64,000 bases of DNA from Nautilus pompilius (lineage: Eukaryota; Mollusca; Cephalopoda; Nautilida; Nautilidae), in contig JACATO010000065.1 in the NCBI GenBank assembly GCA_018389105.1, forward strand, positions 1,445,001 through 1,509,000, given 5' to 3'. Positions 25,396-41,000 of the stretch are shown piece after piece. Position 1 is the stretch's first letter. Every line of letters starts with the position of its first letter. The notes under the pieces are model-generated. The model was not told the DNA's origin and made no database searches. It worked only from the letters and a program-made list of their open reading frames with translations. A program made the position numbers and the translations under genes.

Positions 25396-27035
25396 GTGAG
25401 TGCCTGTTCTGTTTATGCACTGATTAAAAAAAATATATATACATATATACAGTTCTAACTAAACGCAAATCATTGGCGTAAAAACTGCGGAGATAATTAG
25501 TTGAGTGAAATTAAGCGAATATGACGGAATCCTCTCGGTTCTCTCGATAACTTCTTCTACAGAGATAACTGCGCGCCTAATACAAGACACCTTAGCAATC
25601 TTAGCAGCTGAGTGCACCGAGCAGCGTCTGTTGACCGGAGGAGTAATTAAGACAAAGAAAATAGTGCAGAGTTGGATGGAGTCTTTAATTCTTCGAGGAC
25701 CGGGTGGTCGTGGCGTGGATTGAGAGGGGACTTAATACGAGTATAGTTTTTGAGGGTTGTATTTTTTTAAGTAGCTATCCGGATTGTGATAGGGGTGGAA
25801 GGGTTCGGAGTATTACCATACTATCGAAGACTGAATATATATAAGTAAACGCGTTATATTTGTACACGAGGAGAGTTACTTATTGCCCAGGTAAGTAGTT
25901 CGTTAACGCAGGTGTGAAGGTTTGAGGAACTTGACACAGAGTTATTAGTTTTACTTTCCCGGCTCTGTGCTCGCGGAAAGAAGAGTATTCCGTTAGGGGT
26001 GAAGTAACACAGATGAAGATACTTCTGTTATCATCTTGCTAATGTTTGTTCACCACATCCATTTATAGGATGAGCCGTAAATTATTAAACAGATGGTGGG
26101 GTACGAACATGGATTACAGGTTTCAGCTACTGAATTTGCTAATTGGTACAGTTACCCCTCGTCGAATAAAAACTTCAACTTGTGATGCAGGGACTGAAAG
26201 ACCAAGACCACGTGGATCCTGGCTTCGTAGACAAGGACAGAGCGCTGTCTTCAGAAAGTTAAAGCGAAATACGAGTTGCGTATGCGCGGGTTATATTAAC
26301 AGTTACATTATGGAAATTATAATTAACTCAAAATAAAGAGAAACCCTAGGGATGCTAGGAATTAACTCTCGCCCAGCCAAAATCATCATTCCCATCTGGC
26401 GCCCATCCAGTCGAAGAAATGCCGTACTGATTCCGAATGCGTGAGTTCAAGACTTATCATTCTAATTCTGGAATTTAAAAAAAATAAATACATCCAAAGA
26501 CTTCAGATTATTGCACTATTGCTTTTTTTAATTCTTTTGATGTAGCATCTGAACAGTCTCTAACATACCGCTGTCTCCACCACGTGATAATACATATTAA
26601 AATAAACCAGAAAGCCATTGTGATAATAATCAGCATTCCTCCCTCCATCTGGCGTCTTCGGAGGATTTTAACCTCATCATCAACTACAAACGCAGAACTT
26701 TGCTAATAATGATGAGTCCTAAACACCGGGCAACATAAATTATAAGTGAAAGACAGAGCAACGGCTACATGGGTAAAAAGTATTAATTTATTCACACAGT
26801 ATGACGTAGGTTTTGTGTAATCACGGTGATTATTCATAGCTTGACTCGTCACTACAGCATCTGCAGCCTAACAACTAACGAAGGATATGCAAGAATTCCA
26901 ATCTCCGACTCCATCATCTTAGTAAGAAATTAACTGCCAGCTAGGTTCTATGTTTACATTGGAGCTATGTATACCTAATAAGCCAATTTCTCAAATACAT
27001 AAAAAATGTCAATAGACAGACTATCTACAATTAAA

Positions 27036-27077
<42 letters not shown>

Positions 27078-28023
27078 TCATTTTTGACAAGCAATAAACT
27101 AAAGAAATATTTGATTTATCACCGATGTACATAATAGAGTCACATATAATATAAGACTGCCAGAAAATACTTATTACGCCACATTGCTTAAAATTTTAAA
27201 GAGCGCCATCTGTTTATCACACGATATCAAACACCCGCTGCCGTGACCGTCGAGATATAGCCGTGTGGTTAAAAGAGCTAGAAACAATTAAAAAATTTTT
27301 CATGTCGCACAGCTTTTTGTATTCTGTTTATTTTCTCTGCCCCCCCCCCACAGGGTGGTTTGTCACGTGGTGTTTTTGAAACTGCGACAACCAGCCCCCT
27401 ACGTTCACGTTCTGTCGGGAATAATTAACAGAGCTGTCAGCTTTTGGAAAATAGGCTTACTTGTGATTTAACTATAAATATGGTTATATGGTTTACGTCC
27501 AACAATATAGTTAAGTATTATAGTGTTTGCAAAAACGTTTGAAGCTTATTAATTTTAAACGTTTTATTTCTTTTTAATAAAATTAACACTTTATTACAAA
27601 TACAGTAATGCACATTTACAACTATGCACGCACTCACACGTTATACTGTATTGGAACCCTGACCACGCAAAACGTTACATGTTTTGGGATCTGAAATATT
27701 AGTTTTTCCAAATTCTGAGAAAGATAATGCAAAACATTAGTTGGACCCCTATTGTTAACCCTTCTCACTAGTGCAGTTACACAAGTCCGTGATCTGGCCT
27801 CTCTCTCTCTCTCTCACCATCTCTCTCTTTCTCACTCACTCACCATCTCTCCAACTCTCCATCTCTCTCTCTCTCTCTTCATCATCATCATCATCATCTC
27901 TCTCTCTCTCTCTCTCTCATCATCATCTCTCTCTCCCTCTCTCATCATCATCATCATCATCTCTCTCTCCCTCTCATCATCATCTCTCTCTCTCTCATCA
28001 TCATCATCTCTCTCTCTCTCATC

Positions 28024-28059
<36 letters not shown>

Positions 28060-29047
28060 CTCTGCAGTGGGACACAGTCCTTTTGTCTTGCTGCAGGATA
28101 AAGCCAGGCTCATCAATCGATGTCCAGGATGTAGAGCGTGCTGCTTAAAAATCGCCTGGTACACCTTCTGAAACAAATTCTATCGATTTCTGTTTAACTT
28201 TCCTAACTGAAAACCGCTCAAGCAGACCCATATATTCAAATCACCCACTGCATGCTTAACTGGACGCACCCCACAACCGAGAATCTTTCCCCCTCCCCGA
28301 CCGAGTGTGATCGTAACACCTGTCACCATTGTTGTTTTGTGTAATCTCGGTGCGATGCTCCCCTTGCACGCCCAAGTCGTTTTCCCCTTTTCACGAGTAA
28401 CAAAAAAAGGTTTTGCCGCCTGACCAGTAAAGCCAACCCCTTCCTCTCACGAGCCTCCAGATGGTCGTGTTGGAGACGGACCTAAGAACAGCGAGAGTTG
28501 CGGTCGGGTGCCAATTCTGTACGGATAAGGGAGCGATCTCCTTCAGCTTTTAAATAGTTTCCGTGTCGTCTCTTTTCGCCATCTTCCGCGTCTTTTCTCT
28601 CCATGAGGACAACGCTCGCCGTTCTAGATTGAACAACCCTCTCACCCGTCGACGATCGGCTTTGTTGGAGCCATTTTACTTGTTGGAAGAATGTGGTTGC
28701 TGCTGCAAAATACATGATCAACAATGCTGGTCTCCAGAAGAAGGGGATGAGAAGATATTCTGTCCGCTTGATTGCAAGGGGGGTGGGTCGGGAATGAAAA
28801 TAGTATCTGGAAGAAAAAAAAAATTATGGCACCACAAGTGGAGAGCGAGGTAGGTACGGCAACCCGAGCGGTCCAGACCGGGATTCGAACTAAAGCCGCT
28901 CCCCCCAACCTCTACCAGTGAACCTCGGAGCCGCTCACGCTTATTTTATAGAGGCAGGAGAAAGGGATCACTTCATCTCCTTCAGTAATGGTGGCAGAAA
29001 GGAAGAGAGAGAGAGAGAGAATGAGATGAGATGATGAGAGAGAAGAG

Positions 29048-29089
<42 letters not shown>

Positions 29090-32000
29090 CAATTCTGATC
29101 AATAAAGACTCCATGACTTTTAATTTGCAATCAAAACAGGATGAAGTCCTGGGATTATCCAAACTGAATCTACGCCAAGACAGCCGCGATCAGACCGATA
29201 CGATGAGCGAACATGTGGTTTGTGCAGGCTTACGTGTTTGATCGTAGCCGTCGAGAGAGAGAGAATCCCATTAGGAGCATCATTTCCCCCCTTCATCCAA
29301 AATGCCGCTTGGTTCCACGAAGACTAATGAATTCCAATAAATTTATTTATTTGACGGAATGAAAATACTTCTACATGGGGATGCCAGTTATACCTGTGAA
29401 GCAGACAGTGCAGTCGGTGATTTTTCTTTACTCCAAATTTAATGGACACAGTTTAAAATACGGTCTCACAAATCATAAACTAGGTGTAAAGCTGACGTCT
29501 GTCAGAGCCATTCAGTAACTAGGGCCGCTTAGATCTTTCAGTTAGCTGGTCCTTTTTTCCAATATTTTAATGCACTTTGGCAACGTTTATAATACTAAAA
29601 CACGTCACTCTAAATGAGCTTTATGCTGTAGGTGGCTGTTGTCCCACCAACCCTTTAAATTCTATATTTGGAAAAGTAAGTCGCAGTACCCGAAAAAGAA
29701 AATTCGAGTTTATTGCTTTGGCAAGATGAGAATATCCCGAATCAATCAACTTTATATCTCTCTCTCTCTCTCTCTTTTTTTTTATTAATTGATAACCTTT
29801 CCAAAAAAAGGGGGAAAAATGATGATACTAGGAAAAATGCCAGCCAGAGGTTTCGCACCGCCAATCGCAATCGCTGTCGGGAAGACTGCGCTCAGCGCCC
29901 CCCACCGGCGCTCGCTAAAACCAACTCCCGTGCCAAAAATCGATCCATCTTATCAACTCGCCCTGAAAGCTTTGCGGTTACTCCGCGCTTTTCGTCAGGG
30001 AAGAGCGAGAGAAATGCGTTTAAGGAAATCCGCTTTGGCATCGTTTAGATTGGCAAGCCATTATCGAAGTCTCAGAGTCTGTGGGTAACTCGCGACGTGG
30101 AGGGAGAGGAGAGGGCGGGGTCGTTTGAAACTGGCGATGGATGAAATTGGAAAGAGAGTTCTAACCTAGTGTAAAGAAATGGTTCAGACCCTAACGAGCC
30201 GGAGAACTGTAATTGAATGAAATAAAATTTCAGCTGTCGGTAAACTAGTTTAAATATCGCACTGGCCTGATTTATTTCTTCTCCTTCTTCCCGGAAGCCT
30301 TTTACTTCTTCGGTTAGTTTCTACCTCCACGTAGGAAATAAACCCAGTATTTAATCTATCATGTTAAACAAGAAACTGCTAGACACGCGTGACGTCATTC
30401 TGTTAAAGCACCTGATTGATGTGAGTGGGTAATTTACTTCATTCCTATGTCATCAGCATCAACTAGTGAATGGATAGGATGTCATACTGATTTCTATGAA
30501 AGTTTATATATATATATACTTCCGTCAACAATCTCATCACCAGAAGTTAAAACTTATATTTTCAGTATTATTATGCAACGAGACTGTTTCTTTATTATTG
30601 TTATTCTTAGATAATTCATCGCCTACACCAGGGGTCGGCGACCCGAAAGACAAGAGCCATTTAAAATAAAAAAAATCACTTCAATAACCAAATATTTTGA
30701 AAGTCGCAAAGGATGTAATCTCCTGGTTAAGAAACTTAATAACAGAACAGGGATGCATGTTGATTTTTAACAACAAAATAGTGTTTATTAATGTCGACAA
30801 ACAATTTACACATAAACATTTTTTAAATGTATGATATGCTTTAACGACTCCATCCTCCGTTGCATTGTGCTTCCTCTTACCTCCCCCTGCTCTCGCATGG
30901 ATGCCAGACGTCAGCAGTCATACGAATACGCCAGGAAATATGTCAAATACGAATAATAAACTATCAATTCTAAAAAAAAAACTATTAGTGTGAACGTCAT
31001 TTCACATAAATAAAACTTTTTTTTGCATCTATGAATGAAATTTTCGGTGCAATTATTTAAAGAATCACTAAGATATCTCCGGCTAACTTCTCAGAGCTGT
31101 TCAGTACAAGGCCTATACGGTGTTGTCTTCGTTTTCAAGGAAGACATATTTAGAATCCCATCCTTCAGATTCTCGTTGTTCTGCTTTTTGAATTGTTTCA
31201 GTGATGGGAAATGAACCACTGAGCATGTTTCCAGGTCTCTCGAAAACTGAGTTAGTTTATGATCGAACGACAGGACTTCTTCCAGCTCTGCATATTCGTG
31301 GCGTTTTTGACGCAAGAAAATCTTCACTTCTTCCAGACGGGTGGCAAAGCGCTTCAGCACCTTTCCCTTGACAGCCACCGTACCTTACTGTGCAAACGCA
31401 AGTTTGAATATTGGCAGTTAACCTCTTCGAGAAGTTCGCAGAACTGCCGACAGTCCAGTCCTTTCCCCCATTATCTTGTTGACAGTTTGCACAACCAGAG
31501 CCATCACTTCCATGATCTCGGGTGGAAATGCTTGGGCGAAAAGTGCCTCTTGGTGGGTTATACAGCGAAATGATATCACATTATGATCTAGCATTTCCTG
31601 CCACAGTCACAAGCCCCTTGTTTTCCTCTCTCATACTCGGTGCCCCATCAGTCACGACAGAGACCAAAAAGGCCGGTATTGATTCCTTTAGCCTTGAGAC
31701 AATCTACAATCGATGTAAAAATATCCCCTCCCCGTGTTTGGCCTTTGAACGGCAATAATTTTACGAGCTCCTCTTGGGGACCCTCTGAATACACGAACCC
31801 GCAGAGGAGGGCAACCCGTGCTACGTTCTCAGCATCGCACGATTAACCGCATGCGATTGAGTAGTCCGGAGCCGAGTTTATGCCCCTGATCTGTCGACTA
31901 CTGATGCCTGTGGTCACAGCTGGAGCCCAGCCGAGGTGGGTGTACATGCGAACGATGCAGTCCAGTTCATTTCTGAATCCTCGTCTTTCATCCTCAGTTT

Positions 32001-35000
32001 TCCTCTTTCTTTTTTTTTTTTGAAGCCTTCTGATTTCAGTTTAATTTTGAATTGAATGTCAGCTTTCATTACTCCTGATCTTCCGTCGCACGGACGATGG
32101 AACAGCTCTGTCTAAAACCGAACACCGCAAAAATCATGCGATACCGGAAGCGGAAGTAGAGACGCTGATGCGGAATGTGAAACCGGAAGAGACTGTGGAA
32201 CAAAAAAAAAAAAATGAAAATCCGATCTTCCTTCTACATCTGAATACTGTTATATCTGTATATCGCCACGGACCCTCTGCTATTATATTTTTAGGCCGCA
32301 AGGGAGCATCCAAAGTCAAAGGCCGCAGGTTGCCGACGGCTGGGGCCTACAACCTAACGAGGTCGTGAACTGTCATGGCTGTCGCTATCAGTGCTTCGCC
32401 ATTCCTGCGAACTCCCGGGCGTCTTCAGCAAAAAATGGACAGTTCCTACCGGAACTTCCCTGTTTGGCTGCAGACAGACCGGTACGGAAGAGAGAAAAAC
32501 AAACTATGCTATCCACCAAACCAACGCCGCCACAGAAGGCCGGCTCGTTCCGCATTCGGCCAGCCGCCCTTTGTCTCCTGTCGGTAGCACGCTTCAAAAC
32601 CTTACGAGAGAGATTCTGCTTCACTTGGACAATGAGAGTCAACAGAAAAAAAAAACCTGAGCAAGTGGCCACAGAGGGGATATTATGGGCACCGTGAGGC
32701 AATAATACAGCTTTCTTGAATCAAATAATTATTCAAGTAAATTGTTATTTATCTCATTAAATGCTTTAAAAACTTAAAAAAATATAAAAAGAAAGTAATG
32801 ATATTTATCAAAATGAAATATTTGAAGCAGTACTGTGTGTATCCGGTTGACGAAAGGCATCCTTTGAAGAGTTGGTGCTACTTTTAAGGGAAAACTCATG
32901 GAAAACGCCATTTATGACATCGCCAAAGACGTCACATCCTGTGACCCCTATCGTGAGGTTTATCTCGCGAGATTTTATTTTGAGGAGTAAAAAAAGACCA
33001 TCAAACCAGTTTATTTCCCAGTGTATTCGAAAACCACACAGTGTACTTTCATTTTACCCCGGACCTCTGACATCACTGAAGGACTTCACCTTAAGCTGGA
33101 TAGTAGGTCGTCCATGACAACTCTTCAAGTCCTCTCGATCGCTCCCGTGTGGAGCAGTGCACGGATACAGCTAAACAGGTGCCCAGAAGATTACAGCAGA
33201 CGTCGTCATCTGTCCCCCCCACTTCCTCATCTATTCGAACCTCTCGATTCGATTCTGTTAAAAGCGTTTCCCTTTCGCCAATGTTGTTTAAGGAAAATAA
33301 ATGACCAATTTTCCACCAAAAATTAGGGAGGATTTTCACGTGATTTCATTAAAAATTGGCCCTTTAAACTTGGAACTTTTCACTATTTCTCATGCACAGA
33401 GATGTCTGAGTATGAAGAAGAAGGTTGAACTGAACCTCCCAGATTTCGTGACAGACTTTCAGATGCAGAGAATTTATGCTACGATGCAAAATCATTAATC
33501 ATTGAAGGTTGTGACCAGTAGAAGGTCGTTGTCTTTTTACTACAAACCAGAATTTACCCTGTCACCATGAAGTATTTAGTATTTACTTACACACTAGAAT
33601 ATTTAATGAGTTACACGGATTTGGAGGCCCACAGTCTGTTTGTGGTTGGGTGAGATAAATATTAACGAATGTCATAATAAACATCGTTATAACTTTCGCA
33701 GTAAGCGCTAAGTGGCCGATGCCAGAGACTCTGAGATGACCATAAACAATTTTCGGGGAGTCATAGTTGTGCATAGCGTTGTACGATGTTCGGTTGCACG
33801 TCATAGTTGTGCAAGATGTTAGATTGTGTGTAGTTTGTATGGTTTTGACGTCACTGCGTTTTGTATTCACACTTGAAGTAAAAACACAAGAAGATGGTTT
33901 ATAAAATATTAATACAAAAATATTTACAGTAAATGCGGTTATTATGAACTTTGAAAAGTACTAGCCAAAATGCAATTATTTGATATGTGACTTAATATGA
34001 ATATGCATTAATTATTCACCTTTTCTCCAGTGCCAGAGCAATCAAATGTACTTAATTTGAACCACTGAATGAGAAAGTGCTCCTATCCAACTCACGTACA
34101 GATGCTTTTTTGCTCGTATTCTCCTGCGCTTCGTTCAATGAACAATGGCAAAGCGCCTGTAAATAATCCAATTTTTCCATCTAAAAATGGCAGTTGATCG
34201 ATTAGTCGTGACATGTCAAAGCAAACCACAAGATAAGACCTGGATTTCACGCAAGCTTCGAGGGCTGTATGTTAAGGCTGTGTTCTTCTACATTGATTTT
34301 AAAAAAAAAAATCTTCGGGATTCTTAATCTTTTGTCTTTCGTGCATATTTAACCAAATAAGACAAAGACGCCTAATATAGTGTCAGAGAATTAACCGTAA
34401 CATAATGCTCTCTCTACGTCAAAGCAATTACCTGTAATTGGTTAGACATTTCGATGGTAACAAATTGAATGGCGACTAATACTTCGAGAAACGAGTTAAG
34501 TGCTGGGAAAACATGAATTCTTCGTCTGCTGCTGTAATGTTCCACTTCCGTTGTCTTGGTTACAAGACGTGATTATTAGTTTTCTACTGCAATTCTAAAA
34601 ATGACGTCGTTTCTTTTTTGGTCATCGAGTCTTCGTCTTCTCCATTATTCATTTATTTGTTCTTAACTTATCTTTTTATAATAAAACACAAAATTTTCGA
34701 AAATATTTACAAGAGGAGTCAAAATGCGTTATGTTGACGTCCTTCCGATCCATACCCGAACGACTGCTTTTGCTCTCAGTTATCCTTTCTATTAGGGCAA
34801 CTAACATTCGGACCGCTTCCCGCCCTTTGTGACGACACTGGCGGAAGAATATAACACGATGATGTGTATAAACCCTTCCGCCTTCATCCTATTCTTTTAT
34901 ACTCAATCGCCAAAAATGAAATTCTGTACTTATTTCTTCCAGTCTTAAGACAAAATAAGTTACCAGGGAAACTTGAACATTGTTCTACCTTCTGCCGCAA

Positions 35001-38000
35001 TATATTTTCCATAAGATGCATTACATTCATTTTTAACACGCTTCTTTATTTTTACATGTCTGCTTACTACCTGTAAGCAGGCATTATTAATCGATTTAAA
35101 AAAAGAAATAATCTCTATCCGACAAGGAGCCACGATATATAATATTCCGTAGTAATCACTAAACTCGCAACAGCTAGATTATTGGCTCTGTAGCAGAAAT
35201 GGAAACCCCAGTCTACGACAACAATGTTCCTAGCTCCAGCAGCATCAGTTTCTCTATAACGCTATTTTTCATCTGTGTATCTTTCTGACTTAAAAAAAAA
35301 ATAGACGGGTTACTTCCGACCAGAGTAACGCCACATAACTTGTTTTCTGTGATGGGGGAGTTGATGAGAATTACAGATTTAACACTGACGGAAGTTTTGA
35401 CACAATGATGTTATTGGTACATGACCACTGTTGTGAGTAGCTAAAGATTTGCATGACCCCGGCAGATCTTCGGAGAAAGGAGGCTTAATTGGGCGTTAGT
35501 TTAGGACTGACGACACGACAGACGAATGAGCCAACCTCGATAAATCGGTTATACTTCCTAGATATGGTAACTCTTTTGTGCGAGTTCTACTTCCGGCGAG
35601 TAACCGTACTAAACGGTTGGAAATTTTTTTTTTTTAAATTAATACAAAATTTATGCTCACCAAAATGTTTAAAACACCGTTTATGGCTTTACCCTAACCA
35701 TAATACAGTCGTTGTAACAAATCTTTAAAAATAAAATCTGTTTGACCGTCGTCCTATGTAATTGTCGAGCGACCCTGAGTGACGTCTGATTTAAGGGGAG
35801 GTAACAGCATATATCGGACAGGGCTATATGACGATCAACTTAGTATTTCAGCGAAGTAGTCACCCCTTAATAGCTTTCATATCTTTCCAAGACTTGTTTC
35901 AAATCAGAAATACCCACCCATCCCCGCCAATTAGTAAAACCTTCCCTGGCCAAAAAGCATGAAATGAAAATGACAGAAGAATTCCGTTTTGTGCTGTTAA
36001 GCTTCATGTCGTGTGATGTGCTTAACTTGTTAAAATAATGTCAAAAACATTTTTAAAGAATAATAGCAATATTGTATTGTTGTCAGTTATATCGTTACCG
36101 GCGGTGCCCCGCTCTGACAGGAAATAGAACCACGGCGATTCCGCTAGAAGGCGCTGGCAAGTTATTTTCTAGGAAATATCCATTTCCTGCGAAAGAACTC
36201 TTAGTTACGACAAGAAAAAACTACGAATAATGTTGATGTATGTGTGCACCGACCGATAAAATTGCTGCACGGCCCCCTTTTAAACTGGTATTTACTATAT
36301 TACGCGTTTAAACACAAAGCTTTGTTTTGATATCCGTGGAATCTCTGCGTTTTTTCCGAACGTCAGAATATTTGATCGAATATCGGAAATTGGTGTCGGT
36401 GGATGGATGAATGTAAAGGCGAGGTTTTTTTCTCTCCTTCGTTTCAGTTTTCGCCGAATTATCGTTTTTCTCTCTCCCCGTTCTAAGACCGTATGAGGTG
36501 ACATGACAGCGACACGCAGGCCCCTGAACCAAAAGATGTCATATTGGTGTTTCTCAGTACCGCTCGCCCAGTATCCCTCCAGGTAACTCACTTGGTCACT
36601 AAGGCTGACGTCCCACAACTCCCCCCACCCTCTGTAGGTTCCTCTTGTGGGACGTCTTCAAGACCTCGAAAAGTCAGAACAGGGGTTCGCAAAAAAAAAA
36701 CAAGAAAGGGACGGAACATTAGCATTTCTAGCCTAAAATAGTAAGGCTTGGGCGGGGATCTAACCGGGTGGGACCAGTGAACAGGTGTGAGCTGTTTTGT
36801 TGCTGTCAGGTCACAAGGGATCATAGCTTACAACCTTATGGGGATAACAGAAGGGTGAACATTTATTGTTTTATTTTTACTTCAAACCTTTACAGCGGTG
36901 AATATGTGGCACCGCAACTGCGTTCAATGCGACTTCCTGCCCTCGCAAATGACCCTGAATAGTACTTTGGGGCGCGTTCTATATTTAAAAAAAAATGACG
37001 ATGCTAATGTCTTCTACTAAATCAAGGTGAAAAAAGTTTAAAGTTGTCATACTTCTGATTCCACTGGCAAGTCTTCGCCCTTTTGACAGGCCATCAATCA
37101 CTGCTCTCCCATTCGCAACCAACCCCTGTTCCCGCTAACCGAGCCGGGGGTCAGGGGGCTCTAGCCAAAACCGATGCCAAGACGAAAATAACCGAAAAAC
37201 GGAGGAGGGGGAGAGAACACGCAATGGCTGCTCAGGCCAGACGTCTGTTTAATCCTAACACCGTGAACACCTTGTTGCGAATTTACTTTAACAGTAATGA
37301 AAACTATTAAAAATGAAAGTGTTAATACAGGAAATGGCGATTTTCTTGGTGGTGTCTTCGCGTACGGAAATCAGATCAATCCGTAGACAATAGAGGTTAG
37401 GCCTGAATACGCCAATGGTAGATTTTCCATCGGGTTATATATCATTAGAACGGCCAGCGCGCATCTTCACGGACTGCGGTCATCCATCTATTCGCCTGCG
37501 TATTGACGAGTTGGTTGCTGAGTAGACCCTGGTTCCGCATCTTTTCCACTGGAGCACACGCCATCAGCTACACGTTAATTCCCTTCTTCTCGACCTTTTC
37601 TGATCCGGTCCCTTCATCTAAAACCGCGGAGATGCGCAACTCTCTACACTTAGGAGCTGGAAATGGCATGATGGAAGAGAAATGGTCCATCATTGCACAA
37701 AACGGGAACCGTCTTGTCTTTTATTCTCCGGAGGGGCGGACATCGTCGATGTTTTAGTACTTCGTGAGACAACTAAATGTTTATCCCGAAGCCTTTCTCC
37801 GCTCTGAGGCTTCGCTCTCGCCCTTTGATGCCACTGTACAAGCTGAACGCGATTTTTATCGAGCGGTTTAAAACAAGGAACTGGTCGCGAGTCTCCGCTA
37901 ATGAACCGTTTCTAGTCGGTCTGAAAACCCAGTCGCCAAGATGGCGAAAAGATGGACGTTGAAAAAAAAACCACTTGGTTAAATTTTCGAACCCCTCTCA

Positions 38001-41000
38001 GCGCTGATAATTAAGTATCCAGTCAGAAATCAAAACCGACGCATTCGTCGTTCACAATAAAATTCATCAAGCCTGCGGAATCCCAATACTCTGAACTCTT
38101 GATAGTTCTATTACACGCACGGTATTCACGGTCAGACGTCAATACTACAGTTGATAATTACAACTAAGTACAAGAATTAATCAAATAAATATTTTCATGT
38201 CGTCAGGTCTTAAGTTTTACGTGCTCTCCTGAAGTGAGGAGCACCTGAGTAGTGGAGTGGAGGAGACACACGCCATTATACTTAACTACGACACAGACGG
38301 AAACTCTTTTTGTGGTTTTCTGGACAGGAGAACGCGCACACAGACGTTTGAAAAGTGGGGGAAGTCTCAAAGCACAGAAGCTCCCTTGAAATACTTAGCG
38401 TCGTCTATTTGCTTGCTGCAGCAAAAGAGATTTTTGCTTTCTTCTTCGTGCTGGCTTTGTATACTCCACCAATCAGTTCGGTTAATTTTCGTGAATGCCG
38501 GAGCCTTATTTTAAATAATAAGTCGTTTCTACCGATGTTTTATAAACCGGAGTTTTACCTCGATGCCGGTTGACTGTCCAGGGCTTTCTGCAAAGGACCA
38601 TTCCGCTTGGAGTCCCCCCCCAGGCGAGTGGCTTCTCTTCCAGCTGAAACGTGTACTATTCGGACCGCTTGCCCGCATGCGCTGAGCACTTTCATCCGGG
38701 TACCACGTGGTTCGCAGATGTACAAGAGCAGCTTCACCATTGTTCGATTTGTGCAAACACAACTACGTATTTATGCCTTTTATAATCATCATTTACAGAG
38801 CTTTGTCAGAAGAAAATGCAGTATTATTTCTTTATTCCGGCAGGTACCGGACCACGTGGGTGCCGAATTAGGTAATGTGCCGGTTTATATCCACCATAAC
38901 CTATCTATAATACAGGAACTGACAATAAGTCGTCTATAATAGCAGTGTATTGTAAAATGTAATAAATAATACTGTATGAAGAACTTACCTAAATTAAGTA
39001 AAGAATGAAGTATCGTATGTAGCAGACGGGTGGCTTTCCTCACGTTCGGTACCGGTAGGACGACACAGTACATCTGTACCGTGGGGCTAATGATAACAAA
39101 ACTCCCTTCCTTTCTTCCCTGCTCACCCCACGGCTAGTTGAGAAATAAGTTTTATAAAATGTTTTTACAGAACATTAAATATCCAAACACACGCACCGAC
39201 AACTGCGGGAAGGTGAATGATCTACAGAGCCGCATAGCGGTGATAAACTACACTAGTTCGGCCTGGTGCATGGATTGGACTTCATCTGGCGAACAAAGAC
39301 TCTTTTGGTTTGTTTTGTACTCACTGACGGCCACCCTGATCATCGGTTTGTTACCCTTTCATTTGCCTGCCGAAAATTAACAGTGCTGTTATTCAATGTT
39401 CTGTTTGCATGTCCCAAGATTACCGCGCTATCTACCTCTCACCGTGACCATTGTCCAATCACGTGACTTCGTGCAAATGGTGATCTATCATGAATGCGAA
39501 ATGCACTGAACATCTTTAACATTCTTCCAGTTTTTGCAGGTGACAGGGCTGTTCCATTATTTTCATCGGTTGCTCATTACATTTTTGTAGGGCTCCATAT
39601 GTACACTGAACAGGAATATTTTGTATGAAACCGTGCCCGACTATTTACAGTCACCTTCGCCATTGTAGGTGTCACATGATCCTCCAGCTATTTGTCGACA
39701 CGAGGCTGCTTGAGTCACGTGACAATTCCTTCCAATTGTTTCAAGTGCCGCGTGTCTCTGGTAGGGTCTTCCTTAAAAGTCACGATACAATTAGATAACT
39801 CCACATTTCCATGACAGTAAGCAAATCGGGTGTAAAACCTGCCACAAACGTTCTCATAATGAAGTAACTGAACATGGCCGCTGTAGATACAGAAGCGGCC
39901 GTTAGAGGGAGCGCAGAAGCACTGACCGTTACGTCACTTCACGGACGATAAGCCGAGGGAGGTTAAATGCGCAAGAGCAGCTGTGAACACCTTCAAGAGG
40001 AAAATATCCGACGTCTTCCAAGGCTTAAACCCCATAGAACAAGTTCGGAATGAGATCTCTAGGCGAACTGGACAGCAACCACGACTGGCGAGAGGAGCGC
40101 GCTGTCACCAGGTGCCAGATGTCTGGTTCACAGAATGCGACGCACGTGGTGCAAGCCGGAAGAGGCCATCGCGCTATTAAAGGTCAAGTGACATTATACA
40201 GTAAAGATGGTGATGATTTGTTATATATCTCGAGCAGTAAATGTCAGGATTCCAGCGGATAATACATAGCAACCGACAAAGTAGATGTCAAACCGTCGTC
40301 ACCTGCTAGGTGGAGGGTGCCATACCAGCGGGTACAGAGGAGGAGGAGGAGACTAAAGGCAGTCAGATCCCGATGAGAACGGTCAGAAAGTCTCGCGAAG
40401 GTAGTGACCAGTAGTTTATTCCTTGCTCCCTTCCTCTACCCACCTCGTGGTAAAGCTTCTTGGACTGAAACTAACGTTATTAACTCGAATCGGCTTTTCT
40501 TTTAGTTTTCCTTTCGGCCAGAGTAGAGTTACTAGCCGCAGTGACTACGAAAATAAGAAAGAAAGTAGCTCTGCTCTGTTCCAGGGAGCGGTTGTTTATG
40601 ACCTATGTCTGATTCACTCTTTCAGGGAAAACCATATTTTGCTACCAGTGCGACAGCATGAAGGACGAGAATTGCGAGGAGAGTCCACCCCCTCCCACCA
40701 ACTGCACCCACTGCATAGAGATGGACGAGGACAATAAAAAATGCGTCCAGTACAAACACTACGACTTCTGCATGACTGTGACGAAGCTGGTCAGCGGTAA
40801 GTAACTAGAGCCATTCGAGTCGGCGCTGAAGAGTTAACGTCTTACCGCGCTGTCGACATGGGACCACGTCGGTATGCCTCGACAGATTTCAAGACTTACC
40901 AGTAACCGGTCCCGTCAATGCGTTCGCGTCTGGCTTGAACCTCTAATCGTGGAATATCTGCATTACGCCACGATTCTGATTCCCATAAGCTCCAGAACAA

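Larger units (their letters stand above)
25396..40625 (+). other. First intron of the Ly6 gene
   Basis: About 15.2 kb bounded by GTGAGT and TCTTTCAG. Besides the hAT element, SINE, microsatellites and Tc1 remnant listed separately, I find no exon in it. It is CpG-rich compared with the FYVE introns and contains several TGACGTCA-like sites (for example 30391 and 32927). Confidence 0.6.

Noticed and set aside
24913-25427. Five overlapping open frames on both strands, 71-151 codons
   Set aside because: They overlap one another in a CpG-rich segment where stops are rare. Only the short signal-peptide exon at 25332-25395 has splice and protein support.
27752-28176. Ser/Leu-rich and Arg/Glu/Asp-rich frames on both strands
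   Set aside because: They are translations of the CT/CAT microsatellite.
36750-36790. tRNA-like boxes on the minus strand (GGTTAGATCCCCGCC)
   Set aside because: The A and B boxes are too close together and the A box is poor.
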